Part shown: piece by piece, positions 51,099 through 59,381 of the stretch
Position numbering within the stretch: position 1 is the first letter of the stretch
Layout of the letters: every line of letters begins with the position of its first letter
Assembly (NCBI GenBank): GCA_965261055.1
Contig: OZ253440.1
Span: forward strand, 248,001 to 312,000
Origin: G965261055 sp965261055 [NCBI: Fibrobacteria bacterium]
GTDB taxonomy: Bacteria > Fibrobacterota > Fibrobacteria > UBA11236
Direction: 5' to 3'
DNA length: 64,000 nt
The notes under the pieces: model-generated
Database searches by the model: none
What the model saw: only the letters and a program-made list of their open reading frames with translations
What the model was told of the DNA's origin: nothing
Program-made: the position numbers and the translations under genes

Positions 51099-54000
51099 TT
51101 GTATTTATCGAAATTAAAAATATTTGGTTTTAAATCTTTTGCGAATAAAGTTGAATTCAATTTTAAAAAAAATGGTCTAACGGCGGTTGTTGGGCCTAAT
51201 GGTTGTGGAAAGTCTAATATTATTGATGCGATTCGTTGGGTTTTGGGTGAACAAAAAACGAAGCGTTTACGTTCCAATAAAATGGAAGATGTTATTTTCT
51301 CTGGGTCTGCTGAATGTTCTGCTATGAATATTGCGGAGGTGTCTCTTTTAATTAATAATGATCAAGGAATCTTAGATCCAAACATTTCTCAAATCATGAT
51401 TACAAGAAGAATTTCTAGGAGTGGAGAAACTGCCTATTTTATTAATAATCAGCCATGTCGCTTAAAAGATATCCAAAGTCTTTTTTATGATACAGGAGTT
51501 GGAGTTGCTTCATATTCTTTAATAGAAGCTCGTATGATTGATGAAGTTCTTAGTGATAAGGGTGATGAAAGAAGAGCTTTATTTGAAGAAGCTGCTGGAA
51601 TAGGTAAATACAAAAAACAAAGATCTGAAACGAAACGACAATTAGAGCGTATATTTTTAAATTTAGATCGTGTAGAAGATCATATTAATTTTATGCGAAA
51701 AAATGTTAATTCTTTTGAAAGACAAGCGGAAAAAGCACAAAAATGGAAGCGTCTGAGGAAAGAATTAAAAGAATTAGAATTAAGTTATTATAAGACTATT
51801 TTTGATGAAAAATATGTAAAGCAACAAAAATTCGAGAAATCAATAGAAGTTATACGAAAAGAACTCAAGATTTTAGAAACTCAAATGTTAGAATTTGATG
51901 TCTTATTGCAAAATCAAAAATTAGAAGAGATTGAGCAAGAAACAGTCTTAAAAAATCAAAATCAAAAGGTAGTGCAATTACAAGGTCAGTCTGCCTCAAT
52001 TTCAAATCAGATACAACGTAATAAAGATAGGGTTGAGTATTTAAAACAGTCTATTGAACGGAAAGAACAAGAACGAGAACAATCTCAGAATAAAATTCTG
52101 TCTTCTGAACAAGAAAAGAAACAAATTACATTAATACTTGAACAAGATCGTATTGAAATAGAGGAGCTTAAAGTAGAATTGGAACAATGTAATTCTGTTT
52201 TTTCTACTTGTAGTCAGGAATATCAGTTGCAACGAGAGAAAACAAATTCCTTATTAGAACAAAGAGTAAGTTTTTTTAATCAATTCTCAGAAATCGAAAA
52301 TAAAGTGAAGTCAAGCCAAATTGAGATTAAGCTTTTAAAAAGTTACGCAAAAGAAAATCAAAAAGAACTCTTAAATCTACCTGTAATAGATAAAGAAAAA
52401 TTACAAAACTTAAATCAAATTTTTGATAAAAATATGCAAGCAAGGGATGTTCTTAAAAAATCTTTGCAAGGCACAAGAGAGTCTTTGGTAGAAACTGAAA
52501 AACAAGAAAAGGGATTACGCTTTAAGTTTCAAGAATATAAACAGCAAAAGCAAAGTTTAGAAGTACGTTTAAAAACATACCGTCAAATGCAAGAGAACCA
52601 AGAAGGAGCAAACGAAAGCTATCAATATTTGAATTCAGAGTATCAAAGTTGGATTAAAGGAAGTTTATCTTCTTTTTTAAAAGTTCCTACTAAATATGTC
52701 TCTATTGTTGAAGGTATTATGGGTGAGGTTTTACAGACTTTAATTCTAGAAGATAAAAGTAAAATACAGCAATTTTTTAAAGATCTTAGAGAGAATAAAA
52801 AAGGTAGTTCATTTTTATTTTCAGAAGTGACATCAGCTTATTCTAGAAGACGATCTTCTTTTCAGCATGACTGCGTGAAAGGTTGGGTTATTGATAAAAT
52901 AGAATATCCTCCTTTTTTAAAGCCGTTGATGGAGTACATTTTAGGTCATTATCTGCTAGTTAGTAATTTTTCTAATACTTTATTGGAGACTATTCAAGGA
53001 CATGACTTATGGATGATAACCAAAAATGGACAGTGCTTACATACCTCGGGTTTGAATAAGGGAGGAGATGCAACATTTCATGGTTCTTTGGATCGTCAAA
53101 GTACAATTATAGAATTAACACAGACTTTGTTTGTTTTAGAAGAAAAAGAAAAAGAATCTGAAGTCACATTAGAAAAATCTGTACAATCTAGAGAATTATT
53201 TTTAAATAAGGCTAGAGACCAACAGCAAGATTTAACGGTATTAGAGGAGAAAGTTAGGGAAAGTCGGTATGATTTTGAAAACTTTGAAAAGGAGCAAAAA
53301 CAGGCTTTAGAAAAAGAGAAGCAATTTAAAGAACAGTATCAAATTAAACAAGAAAAGTTAATTATATTAGAAAAAGCTTTGCCTAAAGATGTTTCAAAAT
53401 TAGAATTGTGTTTTGTTAGCAAGGAAAAAATAGAAGAACAATTCCAGTCTTTTAGGTCTAAGTTAGAGAGATTAGAAACGCAAAAAAATGTTTTTGAGAA
53501 AGAAAAAAATACACTATTTCAAAAGCAGAATGAATTAGAACATAAAATTCAGAAAGATCATCAAAAAGTAGATTTTCTCAATCGTTCTCAAAAAGACTAT
53601 CAATCGATGCAATTAAAATTAGATTTAGATGACAAAGAATGGAATAAAGATATTTCTGAGAATAAAGCTAAAATTGAAGAATGGCAATTAGAACTAAATG
53701 CCTTTGATGAAAAAATTCATGAAGAAACTATTTTACAGAGTGAAGTGAAAGTAAAGTTTGATGCCAAAGTTTTGGAATTAGAGGAACTCCAGAAAAATAT
53801 AAGGCAAAACCAAAATAAACAAAATGAATATAAACAGAATCAGTATAATTTAGATCTTAAATTACAGAAATTAAAAATGGTTGTTCAAAGTGTTTGTGAA
53901 AAAGTATATGAGGCATATGAAATAGACTTAAAAGATCCAGAATGGAAATTCGATCTTATTGAGTACAAGCCAGATTCTGTCCAATCAGAAATTGCTAGTC

Positions 54001-54641
54001 TTGAAGCTGAGATTAAAAAACAAGGTGGCTTTAGCATTACAGCTTTAGAGGACTATGAAGAAGAAAAAAATCGCTTAGCTGATGTACAGGAGCATTATGA
54101 TGATCTTCAAAGTGCTAAAAAGAAATTAGAGAAAACAATAACGCGTTTAGATGAGGTAGCTCGTAAACAATTTACAGAAATTTTTGAACAAATTCAGAAA
54201 AATTTTCAAGATGTCTTTTCTACCCTATTTGAAGGTGGCAAAAGTAAATTAGTTTTACTTGAAGAAGATGGAGTTGATTTCTTAGACTCTCAAATTAAAA
54301 TTAATGTTTCTCCTAGTGGAAAAAAAATGAGAGGAGTGGCTCTATTGAGTGGTGGGGAAAGGGCTTTAACTTCTATTGCTCTTTTATTTTCTCTTTATTT
54401 AATTAGAACTTCCCCTTATTGTATTATGGATGAGGTTGATGGTTCTTTGGATGATGTTAATATTGGTCGTTTTGTTAATTTATTGCGTAAATTTAGCGAC
54501 AGAACACAATTTATTGTTGTAACTCATAACAAAAAAACAATGGCATCTTCTGATTTACTTTATGGTGTAACTCAGGAAATAAAAGGAATTTCTCAATTAA
54601 GTAGTGTACGTTTAGATGAGTCTTTATCGTTGATACCATGA
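51099..54641 (+). CDS. smc: Chromosome segregation protein SMC
   Basis: A 1180-residue condensin ATPase of full length. The N-terminal Walker A is VVGPNGCGKSNIIDAIRW (about 31-48). Long coiled coils flank the hinge (about 518-665), which begins at SSFLKVPTKYVSIVEGIMG. The C-terminal head carries the ABC signature LLSGGERALTSIALLF and Walker B CIMDEVDGSLDD near residue 1107. It organises and segregates the chromosome. The start is TTG 51099, giving MYLSKLKIFGFKSFA as in homologues; the nearby ATG at 51088 is out of frame. It overlaps the Rrf2 gene by 4 bases. scpA and scpB are not in the window. Confidence 0.98.
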   Translation: MYLSKLKIFGFKSFANKVEFNFKKNGLTAVVGPNGCGKSNIIDAIRWVLGEQKTKRLRSNKMEDVIFSGSAECSAMNIAEVSLLINNDQGILDPNISQIMITRRISRSGETAYFINNQPCRLKDIQSLFYDTGVGVASYSLIEARMIDEVLSDKGDERRALFEEAAGIGKYKKQRSETKRQLERIFLNLDRVEDHINFMRKNVNSFERQAEKAQKWKRLRKELKELELSYYKTIFDEKYVKQQKFEKSIEVIRKELKILETQMLEFDVLLQNQKLEEIEQETVLKNQNQKVVQLQGQSASISNQIQRNKDRVEYLKQSIERKEQEREQSQNKILSSEQEKKQITLILEQDRIEIEELKVELEQCNSVFSTCSQEYQLQREKTNSLLEQRVSFFNQFSEIENKVKSSQIEIKLLKSYAKENQKELLNLPVIDKEKLQNLNQIFDKNMQARDVLKKSLQGTRESLVETEKQEKGLRFKFQEYKQQKQSLEVRLKTYRQMQENQEGANESYQYLNSEYQSWIKGSLSSFLKVPTKYVSIVEGIMGEVLQTLILEDKSKIQQFFKDLRENKKGSSFLFSEVTSAYSRRRSSFQHDCVKGWVIDKIEYPPFLKPLMEYILGHYLLVSNFSNTLLETIQGHDLWMITKNGQCLHTSGLNKGGDATFHGSLDRQSTIIELTQTLFVLEEKEKESEVTLEKSVQSRELFLNKARDQQQDLTVLEEKVRESRYDFENFEKEQKQALEKEKQFKEQYQIKQEKLIILEKALPKDVSKLELCFVSKEKIEEQFQSFRSKLERLETQKNVFEKEKNTLFQKQNELEHKIQKDHQKVDFLNRSQKDYQSMQLKLDLDDKEWNKDISENKAKIEEWQLELNAFDEKIHEETILQSEVKVKFDAKVLELEELQKNIRQNQNKQNEYKQNQYNLDLKLQKLKMVVQSVCEKVYEAYEIDLKDPEWKFDLIEYKPDSVQSEIASLEAEIKKQGGFSITALEDYEEEKNRLADVQEHYDDLQSAKKKLEKTITRLDEVARKQFTEIFEQIQKNFQDVFSTLFEGGKSKLVLLEEDGVDFLDSQIKINVSPSGKKMRGVALLSGGERALTSIALLFSLYLIRTSPYCIMDEVDGSLDDVNIGRFVNLLRKFSDRTQFIVVTHNKKTMASSDLLYGVTQEIKGISQLSSVRLDESLSLIP

Positions 54642-55111
54642 TTAAGTTGACTAAAAAAATAGATTATACTTTTATCCTTTTAAGTGTTTTAGGAGAACTT
54701 TATATGAAGGATAAAGAAAGCAACTCTAAAAGTAATCGTACTAGACTTGCCATGAAGAAATTTTGTGAAGAAAATCAAATTTCTTTAAAATTTATTCAAT
54801 CTATTGTAACTCAATTAGCACAGCAAAACATTATAGAATCTAAATCAGGTGTTAAAGGTGGAGTTTATTTAAATAAAGACCCAGAAGAGATTACATTATT
54901 AGAGCTTATTGAGCTTATTGAATCCCCTATTACATTGATGGATTGTTTAGATGATTCAAAAGCTTGTATTCGTACAGGTTTTTGTCCAATAACCCATGTT
55001 CTAAGTGAAATACAAGAGGCTCTTAAAAATCGTTTAAAGAAGATGACTGTTTTAGACTTTGTTTTGAAGAAGGAAGAATTACCTATAGAGTGCCCTATTT
55101 TGGAGCACTAA
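54638..55111 (+). CDS. Rrf2-family transcriptional regulator
   Basis: A 157-residue regulator with an N-terminal winged helix (IDYTFILLSVLGEL, then KFIQSIVTQLAQQNIIESKSG) and a C-terminal region with three cysteines (Cys103, Cys110, Cys116), as in [Fe-S] cluster sensors of the IscR/NsrR type. The spacing (6 then 5 residues) is close to that of IscR (5 and 5). A 20-residue basic insert (about 23-36) is unusual. The ATG overlaps the smc stop by 4 bases. Regulated genes are not evident; no isc or suf genes are nearby. Confidence 0.9.
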   Translation: MIKLTKKIDYTFILLSVLGELYMKDKESNSKSNRTRLAMKKFCEENQISLKFIQSIVTQLAQQNIIESKSGVKGGVYLNKDPEEITLLELIELIESPITLMDCLDDSKACIRTGFCPITHVLSEIQEALKNRLKKMTVLDFVLKKEELPIECPILEH

Positions 55112-55530
55112 ACTTTTAGAAGTTTAAATTTCCTAAAATTTTCAGTCATCTTTTCAATTTGAATTGTAAAATCTAATTTTATGTAATCGGGTAGGCATTC
55201 TGGCCACTCAATTAAACAAATTTTTTCTTGATTTAAATAATAATCTAGCCCAATTTCTTCCCAATCAGCATTTACATCTAATCGGTATAAATCTATATGA
55301 ATGACAGCAGGTGATGTATCGTATTCGTTAACTAGAGTGTACGAAGGAGACGTTACTAAGCCTTTATAACCAATTTGTTTTAGTATTCCTTGAATTAATG
55401 TTGTTTTTCCTGCTCCTAAATCGCCACTAAGTCCAATAGTACAGCTAGGTGGTAAGTTTGAGGCTAGGCTTATTGCCCATTGTTGAGTGCTTTCTAAACT
55501 GTTTGAAGTTATTGTTTGATTTGTTAACAT
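55108..55530 (-). CDS. tsaE: tRNA threonylcarbamoyladenosine biosynthesis ATPase TsaE
   Basis: A 140-residue P-loop protein with SGDLGAGKTT (35-44), VTSPSYTLVNEY and HIDLYRLD, all diagnostic. It drives the TsaB-TsaD complex that modifies A37 in ANN-decoding tRNAs. Its end overlaps the convergent Rrf2 gene by 4 bases. It is 28 bases downstream of serS. Confidence 0.95.
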   Translation of the reverse strand: MLTNQTITSNSLESTQQWAISLASNLPPSCTIGLSGDLGAGKTTLIQGILKQIGYKGLVTSPSYTLVNEYDTSPAVIHIDLYRLDVNADWEEIGLDYYLNQEKICLIEWPECLPDYIKLDFTIQIEKMTENFRKFKLLKV

Positions 55531-55558
55531 ACTAGAGAGTAATTATTATTATATTATA

Positions 55559-56824
55559 CTATAAGGAAAGTTTCTTAAGACCGTTCATGTAAGGTTGTAA
55601 TGCCTTAGGAATATTAACAGAGCCGTCTTGGTTTTGGTAATTCTCTAATAGAGCAATCAATATACGAGGTGTAGCTAACCCAGAGCCATTAAGTGTATGG
55701 ACAAATTTTGTTTGGTTTTTATCTTTGTAGCGAATGTTTGCACGACGAGCTTGAAAGTTTTCAAAATTAGAAACGGATGACACTTCTAACCAAGCATCAT
55801 TTGCTGGGGCGTAGACTTCAATGTCATAGCATTTTGTTGCACCAAAACTTAAATCTCCTGCACAAAGTTCTAAAATTCGGTAAGGTAAGTTTAGTTTTTG
55901 GACTAAATTTTCAGCATAAGATAAAAGTTCTTCTAAAGTTCTGTAAGAGTCTTCTTCTTTAACAAATTTAACCATTTCTACTTTGTTAAATTGATGTAAT
56001 CGCTGAAATCCTCGGGTATCTTTACCCCAAGCTCCAGCTTCTTTTCTAAAACAAGGGGTATAACTTGCATAAGAAATTGGGAGCTCTTGAGAAGTTAGTA
56101 TCTCACTGCTATGCAGATTAGTTAGGGGTACTTCAGCTGTAGGGATCAAAAAAAAATTTTTATCTAGGCTATACATATCATCTTCCATTTTTGGAATTTG
56201 ACCTGTTCCAATCATGCATTGACGATTTACAATGATGGGAGGAATTACTTCTGTAAATCCGTGTTCATCAGTATGTGTCTCTAAGAAAAAGTGAATGAGA
56301 GCTCGTTCTAATTTTGCACCTAAACCAGTAAAAACAGGGTAGCCTTTACCCGTAATTTTGGCACCTCTTTTAAAATCGAATAAAGAAAGATGTTCTCCAA
56401 TTTCAAGGTGGTCTTTGATTTTAAAATCGAAAGAGTAGGGCTTTTTCCATGTTTTAGAAATAATATTGTCTTTTGCATTTTTTCCACGAGGTACAGAAGA
56501 ATGAGGGAGGTTTGGAATCATTAAATTAATTGATTTGAGTTCAGCTTCAATGGTTTGAACTTTGGATTTTTGTAATTTGATATTTTGACTAGAATCTTTT
56601 AATTCTATAAGCATTGTTGAAACATCTTCATTATTTTTTTTAAGTTCGGCAACTTGTTTTGATGCTTTGTTGCGTTTAAATTTAAGTGTTTCAAGTGTTT
56701 GTAGCTCTATACGGTGCGTTGAATCCAATTTAAGCCATTTATCGAAATCAATTTCAACACCTTTAGACTGCATGAGTAGAGGTAAATCTTTAATGTTTTC
56801 ACGAATATATTTAGAATCTAGCAT
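55559..56824 (-). CDS. serS: Seryl-tRNA synthetase
   Basis: A 421-residue class II synthetase. An N-terminal coiled-coil arm (about 30-100) holds the tRNA-Ser long arm. The core has VIPPIIVN (motif 1), TPCFRKEAGAWGKDTRGF with LHQFNKVEMV (motif 2) and LNGSGLATPRILIALLENYQ (motif 3). Length is normal. It is divergent from the outer-membrane trio. Confidence 0.98.
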   Translation of the reverse strand: MLDSKYIRENIKDLPLLMQSKGVEIDFDKWLKLDSTHRIELQTLETLKFKRNKASKQVAELKKNNEDVSTMLIELKDSSQNIKLQKSKVQTIEAELKSINLMIPNLPHSSVPRGKNAKDNIISKTWKKPYSFDFKIKDHLEIGEHLSLFDFKRGAKITGKGYPVFTGLGAKLERALIHFFLETHTDEHGFTEVIPPIIVNRQCMIGTGQIPKMEDDMYSLDKNFFLIPTAEVPLTNLHSSEILTSQELPISYASYTPCFRKEAGAWGKDTRGFQRLHQFNKVEMVKFVKEEDSYRTLEELLSYAENLVQKLNLPYRILELCAGDLSFGATKCYDIEVYAPANDAWLEVSSVSNFENFQARRANIRYKDKNQTKFVHTLNGSGLATPRILIALLENYQNQDGSVNIPKALQPYMNGLKKLSL

Positions 56825-56850
56825 ATTAATTTTTTAGATTGAATTAAAAT

Positions 56851-56858
56851 CAAAAATA
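56851..56858 (-). promoter_or_regulatory. Candidate promoter element (TATTTTTG) for serS
   Basis: On the minus strand TATTTTTG lies 26 bases upstream of the serS ATG and matches TAnnTTTG exactly. No good upstream partner element is seen. Confidence 0.28.
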
Positions 56859-56880
56859 GATATTTAAATCTTATTTGTGC

Positions 56881-59337
56881 ATGGTTGTCTTTAGAGTTCT
56901 CTTTTTTATTTGTTTTTTTATACTGTATGTAGTTGCCCAGAATACATTTGTTGTTGGTTATGTTATTGATGAAAATTCTGGGGATCCAGTTTCTTGGGTA
57001 AGAATAAAGACACTAAGTGGAAAAGATTTAGGACAGGCTAGTTCGGATGGTCGTTTTGAAGTTAAAGTTATGTCTACTAAATTGTTATTGAGCTTTACTA
57101 AGTTTGGATATGAAGATTTTATTTTAGATTTAAGTGATTTGTCGGAGTTTGTTGATGTTGAAGTTTATTTATCTTCAAAGGTAAAACAGTTATCAAACAT
57201 AGATGTGTTTGGAAAAGGTATTCAGAATCGTAAAGAATTAGGAAATCAAACAATACAAGAATTAGAACAATTTCAAGGTCTTCGAATTGATTTAAATGAT
57301 CATTTAAGTCAATTAGCGGGTATTTCTGGAATAGGTGAATTTAGTAGTGATTTGTCTATTTTTGGAGGAAGGAAATCAGATGTAGTTTCCTATTTGGGAG
57401 GTACCCGCATTCCAAATTTAAGACACTTAGATTTTGGTTTACCTGGAAACCAGAGTGTTTTAAACCCTCGTTTATTGAAATCTGTTTCTGTAGAGGATAA
57501 TCTGAGTCGAGGTCCTGTGAATCAAGGCAATTCATCAGCATTACAATATCAATTGAAACAAGCAAAAGATCAACAGATAACGGGAGATATTGTTTTTGGA
57601 ACTTTTAATCGTGAATTTAATGCAACAGCTTTCTTTGGAAAACGTACTTTTATTACAAGCTTTAGGTTAATTCAGCCAACATTTTTAACAAATATCTCAA
57701 GACAGTTTTTTACAATACCGAAAGAGACTCGTTTGGATCGAAGTTGCAATCCAGCTATTAACGATTGTAGTAAACTAAATGAAAATCCGATAGATGTTAG
57801 AGCATTTGATGCTTTATTTTCAACAAGTTACTTTGATCAAGAAACAGAAGAATTTTCTCGTTGGACTTTTTTGGCTCTTTCAGATGATTTTAGCATTTCA
57901 GAAGATATATCAAATAGCTTTGGTGCTACAACTTTCCAAACGATTCACGGTGGCTCTCAATTTAAAGGTTTTTTTTCATATGAAAAAACGAAACCTTTAG
58001 AAAGTGGATCTATTTTTTATTCTATAGGAGGGTTGACAGGTAATGATTTAAGAGAAAATAGGGATACTTCTTTATCATCAAATCAAAATCAATTTTATTT
58101 AGCTTCTGATGGCTTAGAAAATGAAAACTTAATAGGAGATTTTCAATTAAATTCTTATTATATTTTTGGTTCATTACAGTGGACTCCCATTAGAGAACGG
58201 TTAAATGGTACCGTTTCCTATTATGCGAATTTAGAGTATCAAAGTGAAATAAGAGAATTTCGAGATTATTTACCAGAAAATAGGAGAAGTATTGATGCTA
58301 GTGTTTATAAATTAGATGGTCTTTTTCGTTGGAATTACTTGTCTAGATCTTCTCACAGGTTAGATTTTTCTATTGGATTGAGTCAAGCTAACTTTAGTGA
58401 ATTACCAGCTCCTTTAGGTAATGTACGTTATGGGTATCAAATAAAACCTTGGTTGGCGTTTTATGGAGATTTTGCTTTAAGACAAAATCATAAATTTCTA
58501 AAATATAACTATGAAGCACAAAAATTAGATGACCTTAATTCAAGTACTATTACAGCTCAATCTATAACTTCTATTGAAAATAAAAGAACAACTTCCAGTG
58601 AAGCTAAAATAGGTTTTAAAAGTGGACTATCTACGCTAAATTTTAGTTTAACTTCTTATTATCGTTATTATTTTAATCCAATATTACCAGAGCCTTCTGT
58701 TTATTGGAATTTTAAAGAATTAGTAACTGCGTCTTCATCGGAAGTTTTAGGATTTAATTTTAATCTAGCTTGGAATTTAAGTCCTTACTTTGGAGTAGGA
58801 TCGAATGTATCTGTTATACAAGGGAAGTATAATTTGCAAGGTGGTTCTAGTTTAGCTTGGGAGGCAAATCGTTCTTTAGATTGGGTTTTAAATTTAAGAC
58901 TAAATCCTAGAGGTGATAGTATCTTAAGTTTTATTGTAACCTATGTTGTGAATAACGATGTTCCCCTTTATCAATACGAATTACCAAGAGATAAAATTAT
59001 TAGTAGTAATAACAATGCTCAATTTAGACCTATTGATGTTGGTTCAAGACGCATTCAAAATTATAAATCAGTTTCTAGGCAACGCGTTGATTTGAGAGCT
59101 CATTTAAACCTAGATAGTCAATTTAAACCTTTAAGTCGTGTGCGTTTCTACTTTCAAGTCACAAACCTTTTTTCAAATTTTGAGCAAGCATTTTTCAAAT
59201 TTTTAGGAGGAAAGAATGAAAAGCAACGTGGTGTGACGCGTTTATCAGAAGAAAATTTGGGAAATTTAACACCTGTTTTAATAAGAGGTTTGGGCTTTTT
59301 TATTATTTTTGGTTTTGAACTTAATTTTTCAACCTAA
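56881..59337 (+). CDS. TonB-dependent-receptor-like outer-membrane protein with carboxypeptidase-regulatory-like domain
   Basis: About 818 residues. A signal peptide (MVVFRVLFFICFFILYVVAQ) is followed by a carboxypeptidase-regulatory-like Ig domain (about 22-95: VGYVIDENSGDPVSWVRI and FGYEDFILDLSDL). A plug-like domain follows (DHLSQLAGISGIG and FGGRKSDVVSYLGG), then a long beta-barrel with alternating aromatic strands. This is the SusC-like layout, though shorter and with no obvious TonB box. ATG 56881 is preferred over TTG 56875. A substrate cannot be inferred. It is first of three consecutive outer-membrane-type genes; no tonB or exbBD is in the window. Confidence 0.82.
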   Translation: MVVFRVLFFICFFILYVVAQNTFVVGYVIDENSGDPVSWVRIKTLSGKDLGQASSDGRFEVKVMSTKLLLSFTKFGYEDFILDLSDLSEFVDVEVYLSSKVKQLSNIDVFGKGIQNRKELGNQTIQELEQFQGLRIDLNDHLSQLAGISGIGEFSSDLSIFGGRKSDVVSYLGGTRIPNLRHLDFGLPGNQSVLNPRLLKSVSVEDNLSRGPVNQGNSSALQYQLKQAKDQQITGDIVFGTFNREFNATAFFGKRTFITSFRLIQPTFLTNISRQFFTIPKETRLDRSCNPAINDCSKLNENPIDVRAFDALFSTSYFDQETEEFSRWTFLALSDDFSISEDISNSFGATTFQTIHGGSQFKGFFSYEKTKPLESGSIFYSIGGLTGNDLRENRDTSLSSNQNQFYLASDGLENENLIGDFQLNSYYIFGSLQWTPIRERLNGTVSYYANLEYQSEIREFRDYLPENRRSIDASVYKLDGLFRWNYLSRSSHRLDFSIGLSQANFSELPAPLGNVRYGYQIKPWLAFYGDFALRQNHKFLKYNYEAQKLDDLNSSTITAQSITSIENKRTTSSEAKIGFKSGLSTLNFSLTSYYRYYFNPILPEPSVYWNFKELVTASSSEVLGFNFNLAWNLSPYFGVGSNVSVIQGKYNLQGGSSLAWEANRSLDWVLNLRLNPRGDSILSFIVTYVVNNDVPLYQYELPRDKIISSNNNAQFRPIDVGSRRIQNYKSVSRQRVDLRAHLNLDSQFKPLSRVRFYFQVTNLFSNFEQAFFKFLGGKNEKQRGVTRLSEENLGNLTPVLIRGLGFFIIFGFELNFST

Positions 59338-59381
59338 TTTTTGATATTAGTTAATGTGTTTATTCGAGTACTTTTATAATT

